DNA of 9,212 bases from Chthoniobacter flavus (lineage in GTDB: Bacteria > Verrucomicrobiota > Verrucomicrobiia > Chthoniobacterales > DYNR01): the NCBI GenBank assembly GCA_020720945.1, contig DYNR01000074.1:1-9212 (forward strand), read 5' to 3'. Below the pieces are notes generated by a model. That model had not been told where the DNA came from, searched no databases, and saw nothing but the letters and a program-made list of their open reading frames with translations. Shown here in pieces: positions 1 through 7,467 of this stretch; positions within the stretch are counted from its first letter, which is position 1; every line of letters starts with the position of its first letter. The position numbers were made by a program, and so were the translations under genes.

Positions 1-12
1 TTCTCTCTCCCT

Positions 13-44
13 TTTCAGCTTTCAAGTTTCAGCTTTCAGCTTTC
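13..44. repeat. Heptamer tandem repeat (TTTCAGC)n
   Basis: About 4.5 copies of the 7-bp unit TTTCAGC lie head to tail (13-19, 20-26, 27-33, 34-40, then partial TTTC). The second copy is imperfect (TTTCAAG). The surrounding DNA is strongly pyrimidine-rich on this strand. The tract lies downstream of the RND permease gene and contains no gene. Heptameric intergenic repeats are known from several bacterial groups; their role here is unknown. Confidence 0.85.
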
Positions 45-71
45 TCCCTTTTTTCAACCCCTCGCCAGCGA

Positions 72-87
72 CGGGCTAGGAAGCCCG
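72..87. repeat. Perfect 6-bp hairpin, possible intergenic repeat element or weak terminator
   Basis: CGGGCT (72-77) pairs perfectly with AGCCCG (82-87) around the tetraloop AGGA. It lies about 55 nt past the stop codon of the permease gene. On the minus strand it could form in the 3' end of the efflux transcript, but no U-tract follows on either strand. It is therefore not a canonical intrinsic terminator. It may be a REP-like element or an RNA-stabilising 3' hairpin; this is inferred from position only. Confidence 0.5.
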
Positions 88-106
88 CCCTCCGTTGCCC
101 CACTTC

Positions 107-127
107 CTAATTCGTAATTCCTAATTC
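107..127. repeat. Heptamer tandem repeat (STAATTC)3
   Basis: Three perfect-length copies of a 7-bp unit [C/G]TAATTC lie in tandem (107-113, 114-120, 121-127), followed by a C/T-rich run up to the permease stop codon at 141. The unit length matches that of the TTTCAGC repeat 60 bp away although the sequence differs. No coding potential is apparent. Confidence 0.8.
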
Positions 128-140
128 CCCCTCTCCCCTC

Positions 141-3100
141 TCAGACTTCCTGTTTTCGGTGCAGCTTGACGGAAACCCGTTCGAGCACCAAAAATAAAGC
201 CGGCGTCACATAGAGAGTAATCAACTGGGAAATGACCAATCCCCCGACAATAATCACGCCGAGGGGTTGCCTCGATTCCCCGTCTTGCCCATAACCTAAC
301 GCCAAGGGAATCGCTCCCATCAAGGCCGCAAAGGTTGTCATCATGATCGGGCGAAAGCGTTCGATGCACGCCTCGTAAACGGCTTCGCTGCTGCCAAGAC
401 CTTCCGCTTTTCGGTGCAAAGCAAAATCCACCATCATAATGCCGTTTTTCTTCACGATCCCGATGAGCAAAAACATCCCCACATAGGCGTAAAGGGAAGC
501 GTCCATCCCGAAGAGCAACAGGCAAGCCAAACCGCCGACCGCCGCAACGGGCAACGCCGTCAACACGGTGATCGGGTGGAAGTAGTTTTCGTATAAGATC
601 CCTAAAATCACATACATAGAAAATACGGCAAAGAGCATCAAGACGGCCAAACTGGCGATGGTTTCTTTGAAAACTTTCGCTTCGCCTTGCAACCCGCCTT
701 TCACATCGGGGGGCAAAGTTTCCTCCGCTGTTTTTTCAACAAATTTCGCGGCGTCTCCGATGACCGTGCCAGGTGCCAAATTGAAAAATACCGTCACGGC
801 AGGGAACTGGTTGATATGGTTAACCGATTGCGGCCCAAGGACTTCCTTCCATTTTGCGACAGCGCGTAGAGGGACGAGTTGCCCGTTGTCTGAGCGGACA
901 TAGAGTTTGTCCAAATCCGCGACCTCGTTGCGCAAGTGATCGGCGGCTTCCACGATGACCTGATACTGGTCTTTTGGAGTTTTGATGAGGTAGGTGAAGT
1001 TTTGCGAATAGGTGCTGCGGATGGTGTCGAGGATGCCCGAAACGGGCACTTGGTAGCTCGCGGCGCGGTCGCGGAGAATATCGATTTGCAGGTTCGGCGT
1101 GTTGAGGCGCAAGTCCGAATTGACAAAAAGGAAGCCCGGGTATTGCTGGAGCTTGGCGACCAACTCCTGCGCCGCGCGGTTGACGGTTGCCGTGTCGATC
1201 CCGCTCAACGCGTAAGCGAATTTCCCTTGGGTTGTCGCCGTGGCGCCCGTGCTAATCTGGAGCACCGGGTTGGCTTGCAAAAACGACATCATGCCCGGTG
1301 TCCCGTTGATTTTTTTGGAAATGTTGGCGATTACTTCCCGGATCGGAGGGCGTTCCCCGACCGGTTTGAGAAAGGCAACGCACATCCCTTGGGAAGAGGA
1401 CATCCTGCCGCTCAATCCCGTAAGAGTGATTCCCGTAATCACCGAAGGCTCTTCCCGCAACGCGGAATCCACGACCTGTTGCAATTGCCGCATCCGCGCT
1501 GGCGAAGAACCTTCTTGGGCTTGAAAAACCCCGCGGATAAAGCCGCTGTCTCCTACTGGCAAAAGAGATTTTGGCACGGCCATGAAAAGCACGATCGTTC
1601 CGCCCAAACAAAGGAACCATGCCGCCAACGAAACCCAAGTGTGCTTCAGGAAGAAGCGCAACGATTTGCCGTAAGCGGCGATGACTTTCGAGAGCACGGA
1701 GTTCGCCATCCGTTCGACGGTCGTTTTTTTTCCCGACCGGTGCGCCCCGAGCATTCTGGCGCACATGAGCGGGGTTAGAGTTAAAGAAACGACTCCCGAA
1801 GCGATGATGGCGACAATGATGGTGACGGCAAACTCTTGGAGCTGGCGTCCGAGCAACCCCGGCATGAAAACCAGCGGCAAGAAAACCGCAGCCAACGAAA
1901 GCGTCATGGACAAAATGGTAAAACTGATTTCCTTCGCACTGGCCAATGAGGCTTCCATGGCCGATTCTCCCGCTTCCATCCTCCGCACGGTGTTTTCCAA
2001 AAAAACGATGGCATCATCAACCAAAAACCCGATGGAAAGGGTGAGCGCCAGCAGGGAAAGGTTGTCGATGCTATACCCGAGCGCCGACATGGCCATGAAG
2101 GTAATCAGGAGCGACATGGGCAAGGCGATGGCGGGAATGAGCGTGTCAACGGCTCTGCCGAGAAAGAGGAAAATCACCAACACGACCAAGACGAAAGCGA
2201 TCAGGAGGGTTTCTTGGACATCTTCGACGGAATCGCGGATTGTGGCGGAACGGTCGTAGAGGACATGGAGTTGCACGGAATCGGGAAGCTCCGAACGGAG
2301 TTCGGGAATCATCTCTTGGATCGCATCGGCGGTGGCGATGACATTTGCCCCGGCTTGCCGGGAGACGGCCAACACGATCGCCGTTCCACCCTCCGATTTT
2401 TCACGAATCCAGAGCGTTCTTTTTTGTCGTTCGTCTTGGAGGGAATCGACGACTTCGGCGACATCCCGCACATACACGGGAGCATCGTCCTTTTTCATCA
2501 AAACGAGGTTTTGGTAATCTTCGACGGTTTTGAGTTGTCCTTCGGGGCGCAGAAGGAGTGTTTTGGTTTGACCATCGAACTGGCCGGAGCCTTCGTAGGC
2601 AGTGCCCGCACCGACCGCTTTTGCCAAATCCGTCACGGTCAAACCACGGGCAGCGAGTTTGGAGGGGTCGGCTTTGATGCGGATCGCCGAGCGGGAGGCA
2701 TAGACATCGACTTTGGACACTCCTTGGGCGGTATTGATTCTCTGTGCGATTTGCGTTGCTGCCAGATCGTAGAGTTTGCCTGCCGGCATCGTTTCGCTGA
2801 CGAGACCGATGAAAACGATCGGCTGGTCGTTCGGGTTAAATTTTGTAAAAGTCGGGGGCGAGGGCAAATCAATCGGCAAAGAGCCCGTCGCTTGGGTGAT
2901 GGCGGCCTGCACATCCGTCGCCGCCGCGTCCACGCTCTTGTCGAGATTGAACTCCAACGCGAGATTCGTGTTGCCTTGCGTGCTCGAAGAGGTGATCAGG
3001 CGGATGCCCGGAATTTGCAGGAACTGCTTTTCGAGCGGGGTCGCGACGAGGCTGGCCATCGCCTCTGGTGTCGCGCCAGGATAATTCACCGTCACATTGA

Positions 3101-3239
3101 TGACAGGGAAATCGACGACGGGCAAGTCGTTGACGGGGAGGTTGCTATAAGCCAAAATCCCAAAAATCACCACGCTCAGGGCGAGCAGGGTGGTCATGAC
3201 GGGACGCCGTATGAAAGGTTCTGCCAGGCTTGAGTTCAT
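141..3239 (-). CDS. RND (HAE1 family) multidrug efflux permease, MdtB/MdtC-like
   Basis: This inner-membrane proton-driven transporter of 1032 aa has the usual length for the hydrophobe/amphiphile efflux family. The start ATG (3237-3239) gives the typical N-terminus MNSSLAEPFIRRPVMTTLLA, leading into TM1. The upstream in-frame extension would run into the adaptor gene and is rejected. TM1 (about 13-31) is followed by a first periplasmic porter loop (about 32-340), TM2-TM6 (about 343-500), TM7 (about 535-555), a second porter loop (about 556-860) and TM8-TM12 (about 863-1020). The proton-relay residues are present: the Asp pair D408/D409 in SIGFLVDDAIVFLEN (TM4) and K931 in GIVKKNGIMMVDFA (TM10). 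The KKN form of the latter resembles MdtB/MdtC more than AcrB. The gene overlaps the adaptor stop by 4 nt (ATGA) and has no clear Shine-Dalgarno of its own, which suggests translational coupling. Only one permease is present, so a homotrimer is likely. Substrates cannot be deduced. Confidence 0.96.
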   Translation of the reverse strand: MNSSLAEPFIRRPVMTTLLALSVVIFGILAYSNLPVNDLPVVDFPVINVTVNYPGATPEAMASLVATPLEKQFLQIPGIRLITSSSTQGNTNLALEFNLDKSVDAAATDVQAAITQATGSLPIDLPSPPTFTKFNPNDQPIVFIGLVSETMPAGKLYDLAATQIAQRINTAQGVSKVDVYASRSAIRIKADPSKLAARGLTVTDLAKAVGAGTAYEGSGQFDGQTKTLLLRPEGQLKTVEDYQNLVLMKKDDAPVYVRDVAEVVDSLQDERQKRTLWIREKSEGGTAIVLAVSRQAGANVIATADAIQEMIPELRSELPDSVQLHVLYDRSATIRDSVEDVQETLLIAFVLVVLVIFLFLGRAVDTLIPAIALPMSLLITFMAMSALGYSIDNLSLLALTLSIGFLVDDAIVFLENTVRRMEAGESAMEASLASAKEISFTILSMTLSLAAVFLPLVFMPGLLGRQLQEFAVTIIVAIIASGVVSLTLTPLMCARMLGAHRSGKKTTVERMANSVLSKVIAAYGKSLRFFLKHTWVSLAAWFLCLGGTIVLFMAVPKSLLPVGDSGFIRGVFQAQEGSSPARMRQLQQVVDSALREEPSVITGITLTGLSGRMSSSQGMCVAFLKPVGERPPIREVIANISKKINGTPGMMSFLQANPVLQISTGATATTQGKFAYALSGIDTATVNRAAQELVAKLQQYPGFLFVNSDLRLNTPNLQIDILRDRAASYQVPVSGILDTIRSTYSQNFTYLIKTPKDQYQVIVEAADHLRNEVADLDKLYVRSDNGQLVPLRAVAKWKEVLGPQSVNHINQFPAVTVFFNLAPGTVIGDAAKFVEKTAEETLPPDVKGGLQGEAKVFKETIASLAVLMLFAVFSMYVILGILYENYFHPITVLTALPVAAVGGLACLLLFGMDASLYAYVGMFLLIGIVKKNGIMMVDFALHRKAEGLGSSEAVYEACIERFRPIMMTTFAALMGAIPLALGYGQDGESRQPLGVIIVGGLVISQLITLYVTPALFLVLERVSVKLHRKQEV

Positions 3240-4378
3240 GGTTTGGCCGCCGGGTTTTTCTCGACGATTTTTACTTTCGCTCCTTTGGAGAGCCCGAGTT
3301 GCCCGAAAACGACGACGGTCTCGCCAGCCGCCAACCCTTCGGTGACAACGATTTTGTCGCCTTGTTTTTGACCGGTTTTTATATTCCGGACGGAGGCTGT
3401 TTCTTCGGGTCCCACGACGAAAACAAAGGGGGTATCGACTCCCGTCTGGACGGCATCGGCAGGGATGAGGACGGAATCTTTCACGGTATCTAGGACGATG
3501 CGGACTTGAACGAACTGGCCGGGCCAAAACATCCTGTCGCTGTTTTCCAACACGGCGCGAAGCAGCACCGTCCCGGAATCGGATTTCACCCCGCTATCGA
3601 GGAAATCGAGTTTTCCTTTTCTCGCCCGATCGGGCAATTCGGGCATGGATGCCACGATGGAGAGTGTCCCGCGGGCGATAAAATCGCGGACTTTGCAAAG
3701 CTGGTTTTCGGGGATCGTGAACTCCGCATAAATCGGGTCTTGCCTTTGGATTTCCAGGAGGTTGGTCGTATTTGCCGTGACGATGTTTCCGCTATCCACC
3801 AGCCGTTTGCCCGCCCGCCCGTCAATGGGCGAACGAATCGAGCAGTAATCGATGTCGATTTTTGCTTGTTCCAGAGCGGCCTGGGCGGCTTGCATCAGGG
3901 CTTGGGAAGATTTTTCTGCGCTGCGGGCACTGTCCAAATCTTGCGCCGAAACCACTTGCCGCTCAATGAGTTTTTGGTTTCGGGCCAGTTGCGCTAGGTC
4001 GAAGGATGCCTTGGCTTTTTCCTGCGACAAAAACGCGCCGACTTGGTCGAGTTTCGCCTGGAACGGGCGGGAGTCGATCGTGAAAAGCAAATCCCCTTTT
4101 TTCACATCCGCGCCGTCGGTGAAGTGGATGCCGACGATTAGCCCCGAAACTTGCGGGCGCACCATCACCCGCTCGTAAGCCACACAACGACCGATTTCAT
4201 CGATGTATTCGATCGAATCCCCCAGCACGCTTTGTTCTACGATGACGGGGCGGGGCGGCTTCCCTCCAGCGGGAGGCGCTTTTTTGCAAGCGGGGATTCC
4301 CGCGAACACGCAAGCGGATAAAAAGAGGGCGGCACCTCGGAAATGGAAGCGATTCAGGCAAAGCAAAAACTTTTTCAT
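3236..4378 (-). CDS. RND efflux periplasmic adaptor (membrane fusion protein), probable lipoprotein
   Basis: This 380-aa protein is of the AcrA/MdtA type and would link the inner-membrane RND pump to an outer-membrane channel. The ATG at 4376-4378 gives MKKFLLCLNRFHFRGAALFL, a positively charged then hydrophobic lipoprotein signal. Two lipobox cysteines are possible: C23 (LSAC, canonical) and C31 (IPAC, followed by KK). Next come a beta-barrel/lipoyl half (about 65-105, with QVSGLIVGIHFTDGADVKKG), a coiled-coil hairpin (about 106-171, rich in Ala/Gln/Glu/Lys), the second lipoyl half (about 172-210, with SPIDGRAGKRLVDSGNIV), then a beta-barrel and membrane-proximal domain to the Ala/Lys/Pro-rich end. 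The gene starts 19 nt after the debranching enzyme stop and overlaps the permease start by 4 nt. An 88-codon upstream extension overlapping glgX is open but unlike the family, so it is rejected. No good Shine-Dalgarno is visible. No TolC-like gene is in the window. Confidence 0.95.
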   Translation of the reverse strand: MKKFLLCLNRFHFRGAALFLSACVFAGIPACKKAPPAGGKPPRPVIVEQSVLGDSIEYIDEIGRCVAYERVMVRPQVSGLIVGIHFTDGADVKKGDLLFTIDSRPFQAKLDQVGAFLSQEKAKASFDLAQLARNQKLIERQVVSAQDLDSARSAEKSSQALMQAAQAALEQAKIDIDYCSIRSPIDGRAGKRLVDSGNIVTANTTNLLEIQRQDPIYAEFTIPENQLCKVRDFIARGTLSIVASMPELPDRARKGKLDFLDSGVKSDSGTVLLRAVLENSDRMFWPGQFVQVRIVLDTVKDSVLIPADAVQTGVDTPFVFVVGPEETASVRNIKTGQKQGDKIVVTEGLAAGETVVVFGQLGLSKGAKVKIVEKNPAAKP

Positions 4379-4397
4379 AGTTTGGAAAAACAAAAAA

Positions 4398-6506
4398 TCA
4401 TTCCTTGGCGGCGACGAGCAAAACGCTCGAACGAGAGCCAAGCAAAAACGGGGCGGAAAACGAAACTTCGCCACCACACCCGCAGGAAGCGATATCATCG
4501 GGCGACGGGCAACCCGTGTTCGCGGCGACGCGCCAGCGGAAGGGCGGCGGCAGGTCGGGCAAGGCGATCCATTCGGCTTCCCATCCCGTATTCCACGCAT
4601 AATAAAGGACTTCGGGTTTCCCGTCGGAATCGGCTCCGGCAAAAGTCGCAGCTACCAGACGGGATTGCCAGTCCGGCTGCCAAGGCTTTTTTCCGTGCCA
4701 TGCGATTTCAGGAAAACCGAGGGCGGCGTGCGCGTCGGCGCGGGGGTGTTTGGGCTGGCGGAGCACGGGATGCAAGTGCCTCAATGCGACCGCCTTTTGA
4801 CAAAAACGAAGCAGTTCCGAATGCTCTTCCACCAACCCCCAATCCAGCCAGTTCCGGGCATTGTCGTGGCAGTAAGCGTTGTTGTTGCCCCCTTGCGTCC
4901 GCCCCATTTCGTCGCCCATGACCAACATCGGAATCCCTCTTGCCACCATGAGGCAAAGGATCGCATTTTTTTGTTGCCGGAGGCGCAACGACCGCACGCT
5001 GGCATCCGCGGTTTCGCCTTCGACCCCACAGTTCCAACTCCGGTTGTCGTCGATGCCATCGCAGTTTCCTTCATCGTTTGCATCGTTGTGTTTGCCGTTG
5101 TAGCTGACCAAGTCCCGCAGCGTGAAACCGTCGTGGCAAGTAATGAAATTGATGGAAGCGCGAGGGCCTCTTCCCGAATGTTCGTAAAGGTCTGGCGAAC
5201 CCGCGAGCCTGCAGGCCACGCTTCCCGCCATCCCAGGTTCGCCCCGCAAAAAATCCCGCACCTCGTCGCGGAACTTGCCGTTCCATTCGGCGAACCTCCC
5301 GTAATTCGGGAAGCTGCCCAAAAGATAAAGCCCGCCCGCATCCCAGGCTTCTGCGATGAGCTTGCATTTTTTTAACACGGGGTCTGCGGCCGCCGATTCG
5401 AGCAGCGGGGGATTGCTCATCGGACCTCCCCAAGGGTCGCGCCCGAGAATCGCCGCCGCGTCAAAACGGAAGCCGTCGATGTGGTATTCGGCAACCCAAA
5501 ACCGCAAGCACTCCAGCACCATTTCCCGGACGACGGGGTTGTTGCAATTTAACGAGTTCCCGCAACCGCTGAAGTTGTAGTAATAGCCATCGGGGGTCAG
5601 CATGTAGTAAGTCCGGTCATCCAAACCCCGGAAAGAGATCGTCGGCCCGCGGTGGTCGCCCTCGCAGGTATGGTTAAACACCACATCCAGAAGCACTTCG
5701 ATCCCTTCGGAGTGGAGGGCTCGCACCATGTTTTTGAACTCGTCGCACTGCATCCCCGCCACGCCAGTAGCGGCGTAACCCGCCTTGGGAGCAAAAAAAC
5801 CGACCGTGCTATACCCCCAGTAATTCATGTTCATTTCCCCCGTCACGGGGTTCGGGCGCGAAAGCTCAAACTCGTCGAACTCGAACACGGGCAACAGCTC
5901 TACGCAGTTGATTCCCAAGGCTTTCAGATGGGGGATTTTTTCCGTCACCCCCGCGTAAGTGCCTGGGTGAGGGACGCCCGAGGAGTCGTGGCGGGTGAAC
6001 CCCCGCACATGCATCTCGTAAATCACCAAATCCTCGGAAGCGATTTCCGGCGATTTGTCCCCGCGCCAGTCGAAATCGTCCGGGACAACAAACCCGCGGT
6101 AATGGAACGGGTCGCTCCAATCGGGAGGCGTCCCCCAAACATCTCGCCCCGAAATCGCCCGCGCCCGGGGATCGAGCAAAACCGCTTCCGCATCACACCG
6201 TGCCCCTCCCTCCGCCACCGATCCGGTCACCCGAAAACCGTATTCGAAGGTTTCGGGGTCGAGCCCAAAAACCGTGACCGCCCAAACATCTCCGATGCGG
6301 TAGGAGTCGGGCAACGGCAATTCCGCCATCTGCTTGCGGGTGTCTTTTTCAAACAACACCAGCGAAATCCCCGTTGCAACCCCTGAAAAAATAGAAAAAT
6401 TTACGCCTCCTGGAACCACTGTGGCACCGTAGGGAACCACCCGCCCTGGCCGCACTTGCCAGCCTGCGATTTCTTCCGTCGGATACAGGTCAATGCGCCC
6501 GCTCAT
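4398..6506 (-). CDS. glgX: Glycogen debranching enzyme, GlgX/isoamylase type (GH13 with CBM48)
   Basis: This 702-aa cytoplasmic enzyme would hydrolyse alpha-1,6 branches in glycogen or limit dextrins. Residues about 20-110 look like the N-terminal CBM48/early-set domain (GATVVPGGVNFSIFSG). The GH13 barrel follows with all four conserved regions: I, DVVFNHT (274-280); II, GFRFDAAAIL (345-354, nucleophile D349); III, LIAEAWD (383-389, acid/base E386); IV, FITCHDGF (454-461, transition-state Asp D459). GlgX/TreX hallmarks are NFSGCGNSLNCN (311-322) and MGDEMGRTQGGNNNAYCHDN (530-549). The usual YCQDNE is YCHDNA here, a minor change. A C-terminal beta domain ends the protein. Length and motifs fit glgX or treX; specificity between glycogen and maltodextrin cannot be read from sequence. 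The start ATG overlaps the STAS stop (ATGA) and has a good GGAGGG Shine-Dalgarno 8 nt upstream. There is no signal peptide. Confidence 0.95.
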   Translation of the reverse strand: MSGRIDLYPTEEIAGWQVRPGRVVPYGATVVPGGVNFSIFSGVATGISLVLFEKDTRKQMAELPLPDSYRIGDVWAVTVFGLDPETFEYGFRVTGSVAEGGARCDAEAVLLDPRARAISGRDVWGTPPDWSDPFHYRGFVVPDDFDWRGDKSPEIASEDLVIYEMHVRGFTRHDSSGVPHPGTYAGVTEKIPHLKALGINCVELLPVFEFDEFELSRPNPVTGEMNMNYWGYSTVGFFAPKAGYAATGVAGMQCDEFKNMVRALHSEGIEVLLDVVFNHTCEGDHRGPTISFRGLDDRTYYMLTPDGYYYNFSGCGNSLNCNNPVVREMVLECLRFWVAEYHIDGFRFDAAAILGRDPWGGPMSNPPLLESAAADPVLKKCKLIAEAWDAGGLYLLGSFPNYGRFAEWNGKFRDEVRDFLRGEPGMAGSVACRLAGSPDLYEHSGRGPRASINFITCHDGFTLRDLVSYNGKHNDANDEGNCDGIDDNRSWNCGVEGETADASVRSLRLRQQKNAILCLMVARGIPMLVMGDEMGRTQGGNNNAYCHDNARNWLDWGLVEEHSELLRFCQKAVALRHLHPVLRQPKHPRADAHAALGFPEIAWHGKKPWQPDWQSRLVAATFAGADSDGKPEVLYYAWNTGWEAEWIALPDLPPPFRWRVAANTGCPSPDDIASCGCGGEVSFSAPFLLGSRSSVLLVAAKE

Positions 6507-6847
6507 ACCCCTGTCCCTCCGAGCGAAACCACGGCATCCCCGACTTTTTCTGCCGTTTCAAACTGCTCCCAAAATCCCGTCACCTCCATCACATCCCGGA
6601 CACCGGCGGGCACCGCTGCCAGCACGACCCGTTTTTTGGATTTCACCGCCTCGCGATGCAGTAACAATAAAGTCCGCAACCCTGCGCTCGTCAAAATCCC
6701 GACCCCCATCAAATCTAGCACAACTCCATCGGCTTGGCCCAATGCACCTAAAAGAGCCGACTGAAACTCCCCTGACACCGCATGGGTAATGTCTCCCGCC
6801 ACGCTGGCAACCACGCATCCCCCACGATTTTCCGTATTAATTATCAT
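6503..6847 (-). CDS. STAS-domain protein, anti-sigma factor antagonist (SpoIIAA/RsbV-like)
   Basis: This 114-aa single-domain protein has the length usual for this family. The STAS fold is visible as beta1-2 (VVASVAGDIT, 12-21), an amphipathic helix (GEFQSALLGALGQA), the strand VVLDLMGVGIL (42-52) and the signature TSAGLRTLLLLHREAV (53-68), followed by KRVVLAAVP and the C-terminal helix. S54 aligns with the serine phosphorylated by cognate anti-sigma kinases (SpoIIAA S58, RsbV S56), so reversible phosphorylation is possible. The Asp usually preceding it is T53, as in many proteobacterial and PVC homologues. Family knowledge predicts binding of an RsbW-type kinase in its unphosphorylated state, releasing a sigma factor. 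No kinase or sigma gene is nearby. AGGA 6 nt upstream supports the start. The stop overlaps the glgX start by 4 nt, implying coupled expression. Other roles for STAS domains, such as a subunit of a different complex, remain possible. Confidence 0.88.
   Translation of the reverse strand: MIINTENRGGCVVASVAGDITHAVSGEFQSALLGALGQADGVVLDLMGVGILTSAGLRTLLLLHREAVKSKKRVVLAAVPAGVRDVMEVTGFWEQFETAEKVGDAVVSLGGTGV
6515..6520 (-). promoter_or_regulatory. Ribosome binding site of glgX
   Basis: GGAGGG on the minus strand lies 8 nt before the glgX ATG (6504-6506), inside the 3' end of the STAS gene. It supports this ATG as the start and shows that glgX has its own initiation signal despite the 4-nt overlap. 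Confidence 0.7.
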
Positions 6848-6910
6848 CGCTTTTCCTATTGTAGCCCCAGCTTCCGAAGCTTTTTTTCCGTTTCCGCAAC
6901 CGTCGCAGAC
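6848..6910 (-). promoter_or_regulatory. Intergenic region with 13-bp dyad and -10-like box before the STAS gene
   Basis: On the minus strand this 63-nt gap holds a perfect dyad AGCTTCGGAAGCT (6869-6881, 6-bp arms about one central base). It is followed 5 nt later by TACAAT (6858-6863), close to a -10 consensus, and then AGGA (6854-6857) as the Shine-Dalgarno of the STAS gene. No -35 element is visible, and the TACAAT box is very near the ATG, so a promoter here is doubtful. The dyad could be an operator. Read on the plus strand, the same arms followed by a T run (6881-6887) resemble a weak intrinsic terminator. Confidence 0.35.
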
Positions 6911-7444
6911 CTATCGCCCCACCTCAAAAATCGGGGCAGTAGGCTCAAACTTCTCGACGAATTTCTTCAAAATATAAAACCTTCCATCCTTCGCATCCCT
7001 GCCGATTTGCCACCTCTGGTGCGTCAAATTTGCCCGGTATTCGCTGTGCGCATCCCCAACTTTCCATGTCCGGTATTCCCACCGGACCACCACCTCCACC
7101 TCTGCCCGATCCCCCTTGATCTCGATCAACTTCCAGTTTTCAACCGAATGCGTCTCGTCAAAAAAACGGACCAGCACATCGGCATACCAGTCGAGAAACG
7201 CCGGCTTGCCAAACAACGGTTCCGGACGGTTGGGATACCGGAACTCCACCTCGTCGCTCAAAAACACCAGCAACTGCTCTTTGGGCACATGCTCGTTCGT
7301 CCCGTTATACCACGACAAAATAAAGTTCTTGACCGTGTCTTCCCGGAATTCGCCCTGGCTACCCGTTTGTGCCATCCCCTTCGTTCCCATTGCCACAAAA
7401 AACAACAAAACAACAAAAAAGCTCTTTTTCATAATGGTTTGCAT
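6911..7444 (-). CDS. Secreted NTF2/SnoaL-like protein of unknown function
   Basis: The protein has 177 aa when started at the ATG at 7442-7444, chosen because AGGGGAG (7451-7457) sits 6 nt upstream. A second ATG four codons later (7430-7432) would also give a signal peptide but lacks a Shine-Dalgarno. An upstream ATG at 7516 would add 24 residues across the promoter-like region and is rejected. The N-terminus MQTIMKKSFFVVLLFFVAMG is a signal peptide with probable cleavage after GMA (residue 25). The mature part has the pattern of the cone-shaped NTF2/SnoaL fold: a helix ending VKNFILSWYNGTN, LLVFLSDEVEFRYPN, the helix FGKPAFLDWYADVLVRFFDE, then paired strands WKLIEIKGDRAEVEVVVRWEY and THQRWQI and DGRFYILKKFVEKF. 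This fold serves both enzymes and binding proteins and no catalytic set is recognisable, so no function is assigned. It is probably the first gene of the minus-strand unit, periplasmic or exported. Confidence 0.8.
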   Translation of the reverse strand: MQTIMKKSFFVVLLFFVAMGTKGMAQTGSQGEFREDTVKNFILSWYNGTNEHVPKEQLLVFLSDEVEFRYPNRPEPLFGKPAFLDWYADVLVRFFDETHSVENWKLIEIKGDRAEVEVVVRWEYRTWKVGDAHSEYRANLTHQRWQIGRDAKDGRFYILKKFVEKFEPTAPIFEVGR

Positions 7445-7450
7445 TTGATT

Positions 7451-7457
7451 CTCCCCT
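7451..7457 (-). promoter_or_regulatory. Ribosome binding site of the NTF2-like gene
   Basis: AGGGGAG on the minus strand is 6 nt upstream of the ATG at 7442-7444. It is the strongest Shine-Dalgarno in the window and decides the start codon of this gene. Confidence 0.75.
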
Positions 7458-7467
7458 GTAAGAGTGA

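Noticed and set aside
47..87. Intrinsic terminator for the efflux transcript
   Set aside because: A good hairpin exists at 72-87, but no U-tract follows it on the minus strand, so it was listed only as a hairpin/repeat.
936..1778. Open frame of 280 codons on the plus strand opposite the permease
   Set aside because: It is a low-complexity Arg-rich translation antisense to the second porter domain, with no signals of initiation.
2214..3233. Open frame of 339 codons on the plus strand opposite the permease
   Set aside because: It is antisense to the conserved first porter domain of the permease, has no Shine-Dalgarno and no family features.
3240..3527. 96-codon N-terminal extension of the permease
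   Set aside because: It overlaps the adaptor gene, is Arg-rich and precedes the typical RND start MNSSLAEPFIRRPV.
4379..4642. 88-codon N-terminal extension of the adaptor
   Set aside because: It overlaps the 3' end of glgX, and the lipoprotein signal at 4378 is a clear start.
4203..5375. Open frame of 390 codons on the plus strand across glgX and the adaptor
   Set aside because: It crosses two real genes on the opposite strand, and its translation is Arg/Pro-rich without recognisable domains.
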